From contig JAQOTA010000047.1 of NCBI GenBank assembly GCA_029532415.1, positions 1,674,001 to 1,738,000 of the forward strand: 64,000 nt of DNA, read 5' to 3'. The position numbers were made by a program, and so were the translations under genes. The notes beneath the pieces are model-generated. The model was not told the DNA's origin. It made no database searches and saw nothing but the letters and a program-made list of their open reading frames with translations. How positions within the stretch are numbered: the first letter of the stretch is position 1; each line of letters opens with the position of its first letter. The DNA comes from Marasmius tenuissimus (Eukaryota > Basidiomycota > Agaricomycetes > Agaricales > Marasmiaceae). Positions 34,001 through 43,906 of this stretch are shown here, piece by piece.

Positions 34001-36589
34001 TCAGAGGAGGACAGCTACGAGGACTTGAAGAAAATCCTCGAGGACTGGTGTGGAGCATCAACCGCAAAGTTCAATACCAGTAAGATGAACATCATCCTGC
34101 TCGGAGACAGGTTATACCGATCTAGACTCACCACAACAGGAGAACTGAACCCCAGCTCTGAACCAATCCAGACTGAAGATGGAGCTATTATCCCGGACGG
34201 GTCCTCAGCAAGAATACTAGGAGGACAAATTGGAAACCGGATTAGCCAGTGTGAGCCCTGGACAAGCATAACACAGAAGGTGGAGACCAAACTCACTGCG
34301 GGGAAAAATTGCCACCCCACAATGGAAGGGAAACACCACACAGTACAGATGTATGCCGGCGGATGCATGCAGTACCACACAATGATTGCAGATATGCCGA
34401 AGGATATAGAAAAATCAATCGCAAAGTCGGTTCATAGTTTTACATGGGATAACTCCCTCCCGTCTCTTAACAAGAAAATCATGACAGCAACAATTCTCGA
34501 CAGTGGGCGGAAGTTTCTGGACATAGAAGTTAGAAATGAATCAATATCATTAAAGAGGTTTCACTTGTACAAAAAGCCCGGAAGAGCCTCATGGGCATAC
34601 CTAGCAGACAGAATACTTGATGCACACAGGCTGAAGGGCGCCCCAAATAACGAGGAAGCGAGAGAAAGCCCCTTCACACAGAACTGGGGGGTAGACTACA
34701 AGTCACTCCCACCAATACTAAGCTCAATGTATAAAGCCGCAAAGAAATATGGCTACGAAATAAACGCAGTGAAACCAAGCGACACCCTGATAGATTCACT
34801 CCCACTGTGGCATCATTTTGCAGAGCTACCCCATAAGAGACAGACCAACAACACCAAAGAGTGTGTATGCGTGAGACAAACACACCTTGTTCAAAATACC
34901 ATTGGCGAAGCAAAGCACTTCGTACAGAGACTTGCCGATCCGGAGCACACACCCTCAAATGACTGTACCTGTAGGGAATGCACCTACGACCGGGGCCCAT
35001 GTGGAAACTGTCCCCGCCCTCATAACTGCCTCAGAGCGACCCACAGCAGACTTCAGCAGATCCACCCAAAATGGACCAGAGGATGCGGACCTCAGGCCAC
35101 TCAAGATCAGACAGAGACGTACCTACCCGATGATGCTACACCAGAGGACGAGGTAAAGCAGATGAAACCCACAGAAACAGTAGAGGAGGCAATACGGGTA
35201 CTTACTGTGACATACCCGGAGAGAACACATAGCCAAAGACCATCACCACGAAACCCGCCGCACCCGGATCCTCTCCCCCAGCAAACTACGGTACACTGTA
35301 TAGCCGCAGTCAAAAACCTCGGACAGGACGATGCGGAAGCAGCTGCCAGCATTTTTTTCTCACCAGGAGATGTGAGAAATGCAGACGGGGGAATACCGCA
35401 AACCCTAACACAGGACCGAGCTACAGCGGTTGTAGCAGCCATACTCACAGCAACAAAGCTCGCGCCAAAGTCACGACCGCTTGTGATTCACTGTAATGAC
35501 ACCACAACAAAATACAAACTTCTCAACCAAATGGAGCATCTGGAGGACTCGGACTTCTACGGAGTCAAATCCCCGGAATTATGGAGAGCAACTGTGTCCG
35601 CCCTGAGAGCGAGGGAACCCTCGAAGACATATATCACGATCTCAAAGGCTGAGCACCCACCTCACTCAGAAGCAACGGCACTGGCACAGAGTGCAATCCT
35701 GAGATCTCCACTGTTGAACATTGAACTGTACATCCCCCCAGACCAACGAGTCCGCGGAATAAAACTGACCTCTTTGACCCAAAAAAGGGCATATGAGGCA
35801 ATCATGGGCCTGAGACAGCCTGTAGACAGGAAATACACAAAGTCCAACCTGGCCAACATAAAAGCAACAGTGAAGCGAATCACTGGGAGGACGCCACCGT
35901 CCTCAGAGGTTTGGAAAAGGATCAGGTCGAACAATATATCCCGGAGGCCTCGACAGTTCCTATACCTCGCTACACATAACGCATACAAACTCGACTGGTT
36001 CTTCAAACACATTCCTGATGCAGAAGACAGGATAAACTGTCCAATATGTGGAACCCCAGCGAATCTAAAACACATAATAATAGACTGCAGGGCGAGCAGT
36101 GCTCCCGATACATGGGAGTGGGCGAAAGAGATATTCGAGAAAACTGGGGCCGACTGGCCACCGCTATCGTGGGAAACAGTCCTGGCGTGCACTTTCGACT
36201 TATTCGACGACAAGTTCGTATCTAGGTTATTCACAATCATAGTGTCCGAAGTAGCGCACATACTGTGGAAGATTAGGTGCGACACGGTAATTGGCGAGCA
36301 CCCCTGGCCAACATGGCCAGAAATAAACAATAGATGCAGAGCAGCCCTCAATAAGAGACTGCTCTTCGATAGGATGCTGACGAACCAGAAGGTATACGAG
36401 AAGAGAGCAGTAGACCCAGAGACCGTACGTAAAACATGGCAAGATATCCTTGCCACGGGGGAGCCTGTCCCTGAAGATTGGCCAACAAACCTGGCGACCG
36501 AGGTTTTAGTGGGTGTCGACAAGTACCAGAATTTACGCCGAGCATTATCCCAGGGATCTGATAGTCCCATCTCGGCGAGCGAAATCTAA
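31073..36589 (+). CDS. LINE ORF2: APE endonuclease, reverse transcriptase, RNase H-like region, zinc knuckle
   Basis: An uninterrupted frame of 1838 codons. Residues about 1-225: basic, disordered; the true start may be later. About 228-455: APE-type endonuclease (LMTQNVKGRG, VAQETHL, YAPNDS, CGDFNL, SDHIAV), which nicks target DNA. About 780-1010: reverse transcriptase (WMCPIYKNKG, NYRPITVLN, VALDQEKAYDRV, TRGVRQGDPLS, MYADDTT with the catalytic YADD at 968-971). About 1408-1540: region aligned with RNase H in position and shape (AAVKNLG, IFFSPGDVRNADGG, VIHCND, HSEATALAQ) but with most catalytic acids not in place. From 1656: C-x2-C-x7-H-x4-C zinc knuckle (CPICGTPANLKHIIIDC). Together these carry out target-primed reverse transcription. 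The open frame suggests this copy was active recently. Confidence 0.93.
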   Translation: MQSCTFCWPRKPRIVKFTPRHIYENFYTPLDALPADREVDFSTAYGYLEDGSRASPVVSGFPSATFTPKGGSHRAVLTSASFWERSESLGICPAVTLTETGTSSERFSEAAHPGTQVGSISSAPQQGTQSHRHQREDSPRNNNQRRNAEDETQSSNNPSSASGRGRFSASGTQRSRDRDFSRPHRMRRNPPSTETAPAFFCRLRSAQNYSINARQAITRNTKATLKLMTQNVKGRGSNKLYQNGNKWPKIARTMRTDNINILVAQETHLTTELIDEIHNDTIYGNRLLIINSSLPDNTNAAGVAVVINKEITNVKGVSHYNIIPGHAILVTIPWHKKEVEHILAIYAPNDSVQSLKNFYTELTESFMRLKLPLPTKVCGDFNLVTDAIDRLPHHSDDTGTVDTFRNLMNLLGMCDGWGTTNPDTLDYTFTSTNGEALSRLDRIYTVEETISSCRQWEHSQCLTDISDHIAVTVTLSAPHSPSIGKGRYEMQARSISDLNFLEKVVKAGKEVLAEMKSCADAPAQTDERNPQTIWAKFKVEDVIKVERDCAKKSVGAAKQKIKKLTDERAKILKSPMQNQQETAQRAAAIQAEINACTSRLRKQAKNRTELKIMTEADLITKYSVSLAKERTIREVVNELAIPGSSPLKFTHKTKEMAEVAGKYHNVIQDLDKPTSVDAHDARIEAIIKAGVKRKISAAQARELEELLTQEVVQIALRTSANGKASGIDGIMMELWKKLNSIHEKLKKADLPSFNVVEALTVVFNDIQRFGIVKGTGFAEGWMCPIYKNKGERHNIANYRPITVLNTDYKIFTKAINNGLTAVIGDIIHKDQAGFMKGRRIEEQVFLADLMTTYAEQERKNGAIVALDQEKAYDRVSHRYLWKVLKAFNFPQTFLNTIEALYEDAHTSVIINGELSPPFRVTRGVRQGDPLSCLHFNMAIEPLAEMLRQSNLNGIEVDGLMDRVIVAMYADDTTVYLSEEDSYEDLKKILEDWCGASTAKFNTSKMNIILLGDRLYRSRLTTTGELNPSSEPIQTEDGAIIPDGSSARILGGQIGNRISQCEPWTSITQKVETKLTAGKNCHPTMEGKHHTVQMYAGGCMQYHTMIADMPKDIEKSIAKSVHSFTWDNSLPSLNKKIMTATILDSGRKFLDIEVRNESISLKRFHLYKKPGRASWAYLADRILDAHRLKGAPNNEEARESPFTQNWGVDYKSLPPILSSMYKAAKKYGYEINAVKPSDTLIDSLPLWHHFAELPHKRQTNNTKECVCVRQTHLVQNTIGEAKHFVQRLADPEHTPSNDCTCRECTYDRGPCGNCPRPHNCLRATHSRLQQIHPKWTRGCGPQATQDQTETYLPDDATPEDEVKQMKPTETVEEAIRVLTVTYPERTHSQRPSPRNPPHPDPLPQQTTVHCIAAVKNLGQDDAEAAASIFFSPGDVRNADGGIPQTLTQDRATAVVAAILTATKLAPKSRPLVIHCNDTTTKYKLLNQMEHLEDSDFYGVKSPELWRATVSALRAREPSKTYITISKAEHPPHSEATALAQSAILRSPLLNIELYIPPDQRVRGIKLTSLTQKRAYEAIMGLRQPVDRKYTKSNLANIKATVKRITGRTPPSSEVWKRIRSNNISRRPRQFLYLATHNAYKLDWFFKHIPDAEDRINCPICGTPANLKHIIIDCRASSAPDTWEWAKEIFEKTGADWPPLSWETVLACTFDLFDDKFVSRLFTIIVSEVAHILWKIRCDTVIGEHPWPTWPEINNRCRAALNKRLLFDRMLTNQKVYEKRAVDPETVRKTWQDILATGEPVPEDWPTNLATEVLVGVDKYQNLRRALSQGSDSPISASEI

Positions 36590-36889
36590 AATCGCTGAGT
36601 TGAAGCCCCACACTGTCTCTAACGATTCGTATTACAAGAATATTTCCTCGGGTGGAAATCTTCCCGCCGCTCCCCTCTGCCGAAAACGACAAGTACGGTT
36701 CACGCTCAGTCTCTTCCCTCTCCCCCTCCCCCATCGCACGGGCCAGCGAGAATGGCCCTCCTCGTTATCTAGGTTTGAATTCCTAGGACACTATACGACT
36801 ATTTTGTATGCATAGTCGGTCTCACACTTAGGGAGACTCGACGAAGCATTGGCTCTTAGCCACGTACCACAAAAAAAAAAAAAAAAAAA
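36590..36889 (+). other. LINE 3' untranslated region and poly(A) tail
   Basis: About 280 bp after the ORF2 stop, ending in 19 A (36871-36889). No AATAAA signal is visible directly before the A run. Confidence 0.7.
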
Positions 36890-36902
36890 GACGCGAGATC
36901 AT
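36889..36902 (+). repeat. target site duplication of the LINE, right copy
   Basis: AGACGCGAGATCAT, same as 27547-27560. Confidence 0.9.
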
Positions 36903-37681
36903 CAAAAAAGACTTCTATTCTCATTTTCTGAGCTCAGAACACACTCTAAGAGCCTTTACAAGGGCTAGTACACGATATAATAGTCAAATTTGACAAAACT
37001 GTATATTTCCAAGCTATGGAAGGGGGACTTCAACCTGAATCGTGATCAAAGGAATCTTACTGGTACTTTACAGCCAATAAAACTAGAACAAGGGTCACTT
37101 TAGATGACAGGAAAGTGCTGAAAGGCCTTGGAAAGACCCGACTCCAGAATTCAGGATTTGGGTCCCTAAAGACACGTAACAAGCACGTGATTTATGCGTG
37201 CTGACTGTGGGAAAGTCGCACACCGCATTTGCACAACTGTCTCATGCTAGACTATGGGGGCTTCCATAAATCCACACATCCTACGTCATTCTTCAAGATA
37301 GTATACACATCTAGAAAGTCTATAAGTAAGGAATATAATCTTGAAGACAGTAAGATATCTTCTATGGGCAATTGAGCATCAAGATCATTACGGCATCCTC
37401 CTGCCAGAGTATGCCTTACTCCCGCCAGGGTACACCTTGTTCACGCCAGGGCATACCTTTTCTCACGCCAAAGGTCCCTTTGGTCGGCCGGGGTAGACGT
37501 ACCGCCGAAGCATAAATGAGTCAGGGGGCATAAAATTCTAATTTTTGACACTATTTAACAGGATATATAGGTCAAGAGTCCAGATCGTGGTTTGGAGGAA
37601 TAGATATGTGAAAAGACGAGACTCGGAATGGAAAGAGGGTGATAATACAAGGTTTGATGGATTGAGGACTGTTGAACTACG

Positions 37682-39985
37682 TCACACTCGCTGAGGAAGC
37701 TCTCCTGGGTCGCTTCGATAGTCTGGTGGACTCCCTGACCCGGTGTGTAGCCAGAGTCGTTCATACAATACACGGACCATGTCGGGAAAAGTTTGTGCCA
37801 GTCCCATATCCCCTACCGTACGATCGTGCTCTCGATGGCTAGTAGCATTGTACCTGGTATCCACTCCGGCATTGAATAAGCAATTCCTTTCGCGATGTTC
37901 GGCTGACAGTCGGGTTGCTTCCTGCAATACGGAGGGTGCAGAGTTGCGTTGCCTGAGTGATGCCCCCGGTATTGGTACCAGAGTCCGTGATTCGTGCGAT
38001 GGATATTTCTCAGGATAGGCCGTCGTTTTCTCGAACGTATTGGCAACGAATGGTACTATGGCTTGGGTCACAGTACTATCTTGATGATTGCTGCGCCATC
38101 GTCGTATCGCGTAGAAAACCACGATGCCAATCATCTATAGAAGTATGACAGCACCAACGGTCGCTCCAGCGATCACTGCGGCCGGTCGCTTGGTCTTGGC
38201 TGATTCAGCAGATGCTGAAGGTGACTCCGGTGGGGGTGTGTCGTCGGAACTACCAAAAATTCCAATGCCATCGACCAATATCTGAGCTGCAGCAGCTTGA
38301 TTATACAAATCAAAATTCACTCGTGTCGGCCGGGGACCCCTCCATTCACGGCCATAAAAGCCATCCCCCGAGGTTGCCAAATCCCGAATAGCGTTATACT
38401 TGCGTCGGCGTGTTAGTGCTGGCGTCAAAAAAAGACGTACAATATACGCACATGCACTCCGAAAAGTATTTTCAGGTTGTCTCGCAGGCTAGCTGAAAGT
38501 ACACCTTCTCCCCGTTTATATGCCTCGGCCAGGCCTCTCAATAAATACATATCACCGTCATAGTACCCGGCGGACACGGCATTATCATTGATGTTGGAGA
38601 GCACACCGTTGGCGCCGAACCTCAAGCGGTCCAAGGTCGAAGCAACAGCGTCTTGCAGTCTAAGCACGGTAGCGGGCATCCCCGATCAAAAACATGGTCA
38701 GAGCAGGAGGGACTAGTACGAAGCACAGAGCGTACCTTGCACCTGTATCTGGGTTTCCTTCTATAGAATGCATGATGGACATTGCTTCAATCATGGCGCC
38801 AACCCCACTGGTTCTATCTTCAACGGTTTTGCGCCAGGTCGTGAAATTTTCACAACCTCGGCCCAACAATACGGCATTGCCATGACTATTAGTCACGTTA
38901 GGAGCTGGCCGGTAAACATAACCTAATGATAGTTTGGCTGCACGGATATACGTGGTGTTTGTTGGGTCTGCCTCCGCAAGCAAGGCTGACAGTCTCGTAG
39001 GGATGTCAAATATCAGGTCCTGGGGATAGTGTGAATGCCAACAAGAGTTCATACATACAATGAGTACATGCTGTCATCCGAGAGGGTGAGCCACCAAATT
39101 GAGCTGGGTATTCTGATCGAAGGTTAGCAACTCACCTGCTTTCGTGGGTTCCCAGTGTTCTGTCATCCAACGACATGTTCTAAAGCAATTACTCAGCAAG
39201 GTGGCAATCAGTTCAAAGCTTGAAAAGCCTCACCTGAGATGTCGCTCCCTGTACCAGGATTTGGGTGTCCACCTCCCGACAGTTTCCTGAGACAGGAAAC
39301 CCCTTTTGCGTCATTGTTCCATCTGGAGAGGTGGTATCATTTGAGACTGTCAGCTGGTATACCAGATCCCACCGTTCACGTGCCGCTGAAAAAAAGATAT
39401 CGTCACCATGAGCCTTGTACCAGCAGATCGCAGCATAACCGTCATCTCTGCGAGAGCGATACATTTGTCAGGGTAGATCATAATCATACTACCACCAAGG
39501 TGAATTCTTACATCAAAGGGATTGTGGGTTTCCATGAGCCGGGGATTGGCAAATCTCGAGGTGCGAAATATTGTAACGCAAGTTCGTAAAATATACTATC
39601 GCTCTGATTTGTATTTGTGATCGCATAGTTAGCTGCAGCCATATAGAATTGGGAGGAGCCATTGTCTGGAAGATCGAGATCCCAAGAGGCAACTTTGGTA
39701 ATTCAACAGCAGTTTCAGACTTGAATGTTCGAGATGAAGATAATCTGGTGCACAGCTACGAACTTGAAGTTATCTGTCGAGGTCCTTCGACCAACGCTAA
39801 ATATGCGGTTTTTGAGCGATCTGAAAATGGTTGAGTAACATTGGAATTCTATGATTTTGATCAGAATATGATAGCTTGAAAGTCTTAATAAAATGCAGTA
39901 CCCAAAGAGGAGCTGGGGTAAACTTGGCCAGGGAGATGAGGGGGAGTAACAATGTGCACAGAGAAAAACGAGGGAGTGGCTGCAT
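37682..39985 (-). pseudogene. second GH76-like membrane-anchored protein, with a stop codon in the membrane helix
   Basis: Exon 1 (from 39985) again has exactly 28 codons, with signal peptide MQPLPRFSLCTLLLPLISLA and the same ending PLW before a GT donor. Later parts read NQSDSIFYELALQYF, LIDDGYAAICWYKAHGDDI, RLSALLAEADPTNTTYIRAA, IEAMSIMHSIEGNPDTGAR and YNAIRDLATSGDGFYGREW, matching the paralog at 8.2-10.7 kb block by block. Here the Asp pair (LIDD) typical of GH76 is kept. The anchor reads IAGATVGAVILL, then TAG at 38135-38137, then MIGIVVFYAIRRW in the same frame; the paralog has Leu at the stop. The tail behind it stays open for 150 codons and keeps TFPDMVRVLYERLW. A truncated product would lose the stop-transfer part and tail. 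It may be a fresh pseudogene, a released variant, or a read-through case. Confidence 0.75.
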
Positions 39986-40041
39986 TGAAAGCGAGGGATG
40001 GTAGAATTGTTGTTGATCTGTTGAGTATTAGCCTCACTGTT

Positions 40042-40048
40042 CTTTATA
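40042..40048 (-). promoter_or_regulatory. TATA box of the second GH76-like gene
   Basis: TATAAAG on the minus strand, 57-63 bp upstream of the ATG at 39985. Confidence 0.45.
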
Positions 40049-41612
40049 CTGCAAGTCAATGCTTGTTATGTTAAATGGGCTTGCATGGTAACAGGCACTT
40101 CATCATATATCGACAGGTAAATAATGGGAAATGAATGACTGATGCTTTACCAAAATGGTGTCCACTGACAATTGTTGCAGTACTTGTGGGAACTTTTTCA
40201 ATCTTTGGTGCTCAGGGTTTTATGTTTGGTGGTCAATTAAATCCTGTATATTTCAGATAAAGCCTGCAGTAGAAGTGCCCGCCTCCTTCATAATTGTTAC
40301 CTGTGCTACCAGGGGAGTGTTTGAAGTTGTCAGTGCACAGAAAACATATGGAAGGCTGGTGTGTACAAGTATTGTCAGTTGGCTGCCTCATTCGCACATT
40401 CAACAAACCAATTGTAAATTTTTCTGTGCAGGTCTGAAAGCTGGAGACACCACAGCAATACCAATCCGAGCTAAATTATGTTTGGCCACTAACCAAAGAT
40501 ACTGAACATGGAAAACTGAAAAGGTTTCTACGAATTTTGCAGTAGCTGTAACCCGAATCAATCCCGAATCCTTTTCATTGAGCGGCATTCAACCTCCTCA
40601 CACAGATGGGCTATATTACTCACAAAGTCAGATCAATCCACTTAGGTGGGTAAACGTAGATTTGATCCCATCCGAGAAGCAGGTTAACCCCATCCAACTT
40701 TAGTTCCCCGCTTCCGAGGGGAATCAATACTCATGGTCAACAAGAGATCAATTCATTCATTGAGAGCGTTGATCCACCCATCACATTAGGTTAAATTGCT
40801 CACCGGCGGATTTATATTCGTCTGGTACATAGTTCATAGAGAATTGTCGCGAACACAAAGCTAGTGGCTAATGATTGTTTTTTGACTTATCACTGTTCCC
40901 CAACGTTGAGATGTGGCCTGAACACATCCGAACTTGAACAAATTGACAAATCATTGCGGGAATCAGAGTGGCGACGCGCATAGCAAGAAATATGGATGAA
41001 TCTGGAGCAGAAGAATGCTGACCGACCACCGCCACAATCTGCCAATACATCTCATAAATTGGTTCCTCGTTCTCAAGCCACAATGTTGTGACTGCTTCTG
41101 CAGGCAGAAGCCGTCCCGTGTCGCTATCGAGATGATGATGTGTTGAGGGTTGCTGAGCAATGGGATCAGATTCAGGAGCTGGGGCTTCCCACTTGTTATG
41201 AGCCATTGATACATCACGAACAATTATTTCCCATCCAAAACGGGGCTTACTGTTCCAAGTACCAGTACTGGAATACTAGAGGTCGACGCCTGATGAATTG
41301 AACCGGGAGTGGGGCGACGGTCAAGCTGGTGAGTTTTTGAACGAAGAAAAAGTTGAGAATCAAGCCCAAAGGATATTGAGATAGCTGTTGCTACTTTAAT
41401 GAAGGTACGCTAAAATACTCTCCCTTCTTTGTGTGGTCAAGCTTGTATTCAGCTTGTCGAAGCCCGGGAAGAGCACCCGGTAGACTGACATCTTTTCGAG
41501 CACTGCTTGAATTGCCGGCCACCCAGCAGCGACCAAATATTCTGACAACTTTTCATTAACACTTTACACTCCTTTGTGCTATAGTCACCGTGTTCAGCAC
41601 AGAAAAGTACAA
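40049..41612. other. intergenic with one weak ORF
   Basis: Minus ORF 40868-41206 (112 codons, MAHNKWEAPAPESDPIAQQ) has an even composition and a hydrophobic patch (IFLAMRVATLIPAMICQF). It could be a small protein or a last exon, but no family is recognised. The rest appears empty. Confidence 0.3.
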
Positions 41613-41751
41613 TAGGCAGTTTGCGTGGCTCGACAAGTGTGCAAAAACATTGCGTAATACGAACTTGTTCGCAACGTAAAAATGGCCAAATCTCGAACAG
41701 TCCGTATTACGCAATGTTTTCGCACACCTGCTGAGCCGCGCAAACTGCCTA
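41613..41751. mobile_element. MITE (139 bp including TA flanks) with 47-bp inverted repeats
   Basis: Arms 41615-41661 and 41703-41749 match with about 5 mismatches: GGCAGTTTGCGTGGCTC at the left, GGCAGTTTGCGCGGCTC at the right (reversed), both ending in AACATTGCGTAATACG. TA borders at 41613-41614 and 41750-41751. The loop is only about 41 bp, so nearly the whole element would fold into a hairpin. Confidence 0.8.
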
Positions 41752-42026
41752 ATGTATACGCCTTGCTCATTCAAGATATTGTTTTTAAGAAAATACTCTC
41801 CCCTGCAGAGCTTTGACTTTGGCTACCGTGATTTTCGGGACCCATCTTCGCCGTAGTTAATTTCCAAGCAAGCAGTGAAAGTCTGATTGTCCCAAGTCGA
41901 GGGAAATCGTGATCATCAACAATGATACTCAGCTCATCTGTTGTCAGGCGCACAGTGTGCTGTATAAGTTTGATTTATATAAGATCCTAACGCTGACCGT
42001 CAGAGATGAGGCGCGGCGAGTTGAGA

Positions 42027-43036
42027 TCAAAACCATGTTGTGCTTTGTGGTCCTAGCTTCCAGGATGCAGGGTTCGAATAACCCGGGCAAAACCGAATCT
42101 CGGGCCGCAGACTACCGGCCTCTAGACTTTGAGGGCTATTTCCATGACTCGCGAGCTCAAATTTAGCCATGGCCATATAGAGCCAGGACAGATTGATAGG
42201 GGACAAAGTGGTTTTGGTCGACATATCACCAACCGTAAGCATGACAATGGATTGGGCCTCTTCGAGGCGGTAGCTGAACCTTGATGTTCAATTGACAGAA
42301 GGTCGCAACTTGACACGTTATACGAGTACCTAGTGTGCGCGTATCCAAGTATTGGTCAATAGAACTTGCCAGTGCCAGCCTGGTAAGCATACAGTGTATG
42401 CCGAAATTCCAACACAGGTCCATATAAGCGCCCATTGCCAAATGGTCCGGAACCGCTGAGTTTGGCGTAGGAAGTGACACAAACAGTCTACGAGATTCAT
42501 GATCGTGCCAGCAAGACACAAAGTTAAAATGAGCGCCTACGCCAGGCTGATTTAAGTCCATCGTGTGCATGAGCCAGGGTCCTCGCCGCTCTCGCCAATA
42601 TGGCACAGTGTCTGTAAAGTATTCGGTAAGTCGGGATACGTATCGAAATCTCGAGGGCACCCCAAGTGCTGAACAAAAGAGAGGGGGATAAGTACGTATG
42701 ATATGGTGCAATTACGCAACTGACTGGTCGAACGAGTGATCATGTAAAGTACACATAAGTGTAACGTACGTGCGTAGCTTATAGGGGATTCTTCTCCCAT
42801 GTACCGTGTGTGAGTGGATAGTCTGCAATCCCAGTCCTTCTCTACGAACCGGAGCCTACATCAACGATCACATCGAATCTCTCCAGCTCCCGATACACCG
42901 CTCCGCATGTTCCAACCCGCCAACCAGTATTTCGAAAAATATCGAATGTACATACTCGCAACAGCACAGCTCAAAATGAGCCAAACTGGCATACTGCTCG
43001 TACTGGGCTCCCACGATCAATCGTATATCGTCTAGT
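42027..43036 (-). CDS. unrecognised multi-exon gene, perhaps a fungal transcription-factor-like protein
   Basis: Three coding-like stretches on the minus strand: YEQYASLAHFELCCCEYVHS (about 43006-42890); SRFRYVSRLTEYFTDTVPYW to TLGTRITCQVATFCQLNIK (about 42660-42280); and EEAQSIVMLTVGDMSTKTTL followed by LSWLYMAMAKFEL (about 42255-42150). The last part weakly recalls the middle homology region of fungal Zn2Cys6 factors (Q-ALLLL ... W-Y-GMA), but no Cys6 cluster was found upstream. Exon joins are not settled. A Ser/Pro-rich frame at 43.55-43.85 kb on the same strand could be further upstream sequence of the gene. Confidence 0.3.
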
Positions 43037-43906
43037 CCGTTTCAATCGAGGCACACGATATCTGCCACTCGGGAACCACCAGATGCGTAGGGAGGGAGCG
43101 GGGAAAGGCCCGTGATTCTGAAGAGGGTAGTTGACACGGATACGAAGGGAAGGGTTACGAGTGTTGACGTGAGTGAATGAGGAGGTTTGACGGAGTGACG
43201 AGAGGCGGATTATTCCACGATCGCCATGACGCGTATCTGTAGGAGGTACTGGAGAATCCTCCCCCGCCAGGATATCGGCTGGACTCGGAGTGAGCTGAGA
43301 CTGGCTGAATTTGCTACCATGAACGCGGACAAGGGAGGTAGGTGGTGGGATCAAATCCTCTCATCCAAGATCGAAGCAGTGAGCGCAGGGAAATGGGATC
43401 TCGGATTGAGATCGGCGGATCTTAGCTCCCTCCGATCGCCTTCCAAGATCCTTGAGCTATTCGTTTGAGTTCAACGACGGTGTCCCTACTCGGCAGTGAT
43501 TGTCGGAGGATCTTCTATGCGCATGTGTCTGCCTCTGAGCCGGGCTCACCAGGACCAGGTGAGTGACTTTGAGAAGATGAGAAAGATGGTGTGCTGAGGG
43601 CGTCGAGGAAGCTCGATCCGTGGGGAGTGCTGGAGAGGAAAGGGAAGACGCCGTTGGTGGAGATGTATCCATCTGATCGTGTGGATGTTTTCCTCTGGTA
43701 GGCGGTAGCGTCGGTTGTTTTGGCTGTGTGATGTGAGGTAGGCTAGAATAACAAGGTGCTTCAGGAGGAAGCCCAGTGACGAAGAACTCGTCTTGCAGCG
43801 TTCGGCTCTATATTTCGGTCCTTTAGTTTGATATATGGTATACAAGACAGATAAAAAGGACACGTACCTCACTCCTGCAAGTCTATAACTAACGATGCAC
43901 ATGCAT

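Larger units (their letters stand above)
27561..36888 (+). mobile_element. full-length Tad-like LINE (non-LTR retrotransposon), 9.3 kb
   Basis: It begins GGGGCCCCTTG right after the left target duplication. It has a 5' leader (27561-28273), ORF1 with an RNA-binding zinc knuckle, ORF2 with APE-type endonuclease, reverse transcriptase, RNase H-like region and a C-terminal zinc knuckle, a 3' leader, and a run of 19 A at 36871-36889. This is the layout of the fungal Tad1 group. Perfect 13-14 bp target duplications and an intact A run mark a recent, full-length insertion. Confidence 0.92.
27377..37551. mobile_element. older inverted-repeat element, split by the LINE insertion
   Basis: The left flank of the LINE (27377-27520) and the right flank (about 37395-37551) are inverted copies. 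The left reads GCATCAAAAATAAATTTACG and the right (reversed) GTGTCAAAAATTAGAATTTT. Both then carry repeated words of the type CCCTGGCGNGANNAAGG. Without the LINE (9.33 kb) the element would be about 840 bp. Outer borders and target duplication are unclear. Confidence 0.5.

Noticed and set aside
35662..36570. Minus ORF of 302 codons opposite LINE ORF2
   Set aside because: ORF2 has domain motifs through this part, including the zinc knuckle; the minus frame has none.
42060..42110. GGGTTCGAATAACCC, tRNA T-arm-like, near 42.07 kb
   Set aside because: No A box at tRNA spacing upstream and no acceptor stem; it is just a short palindrome.
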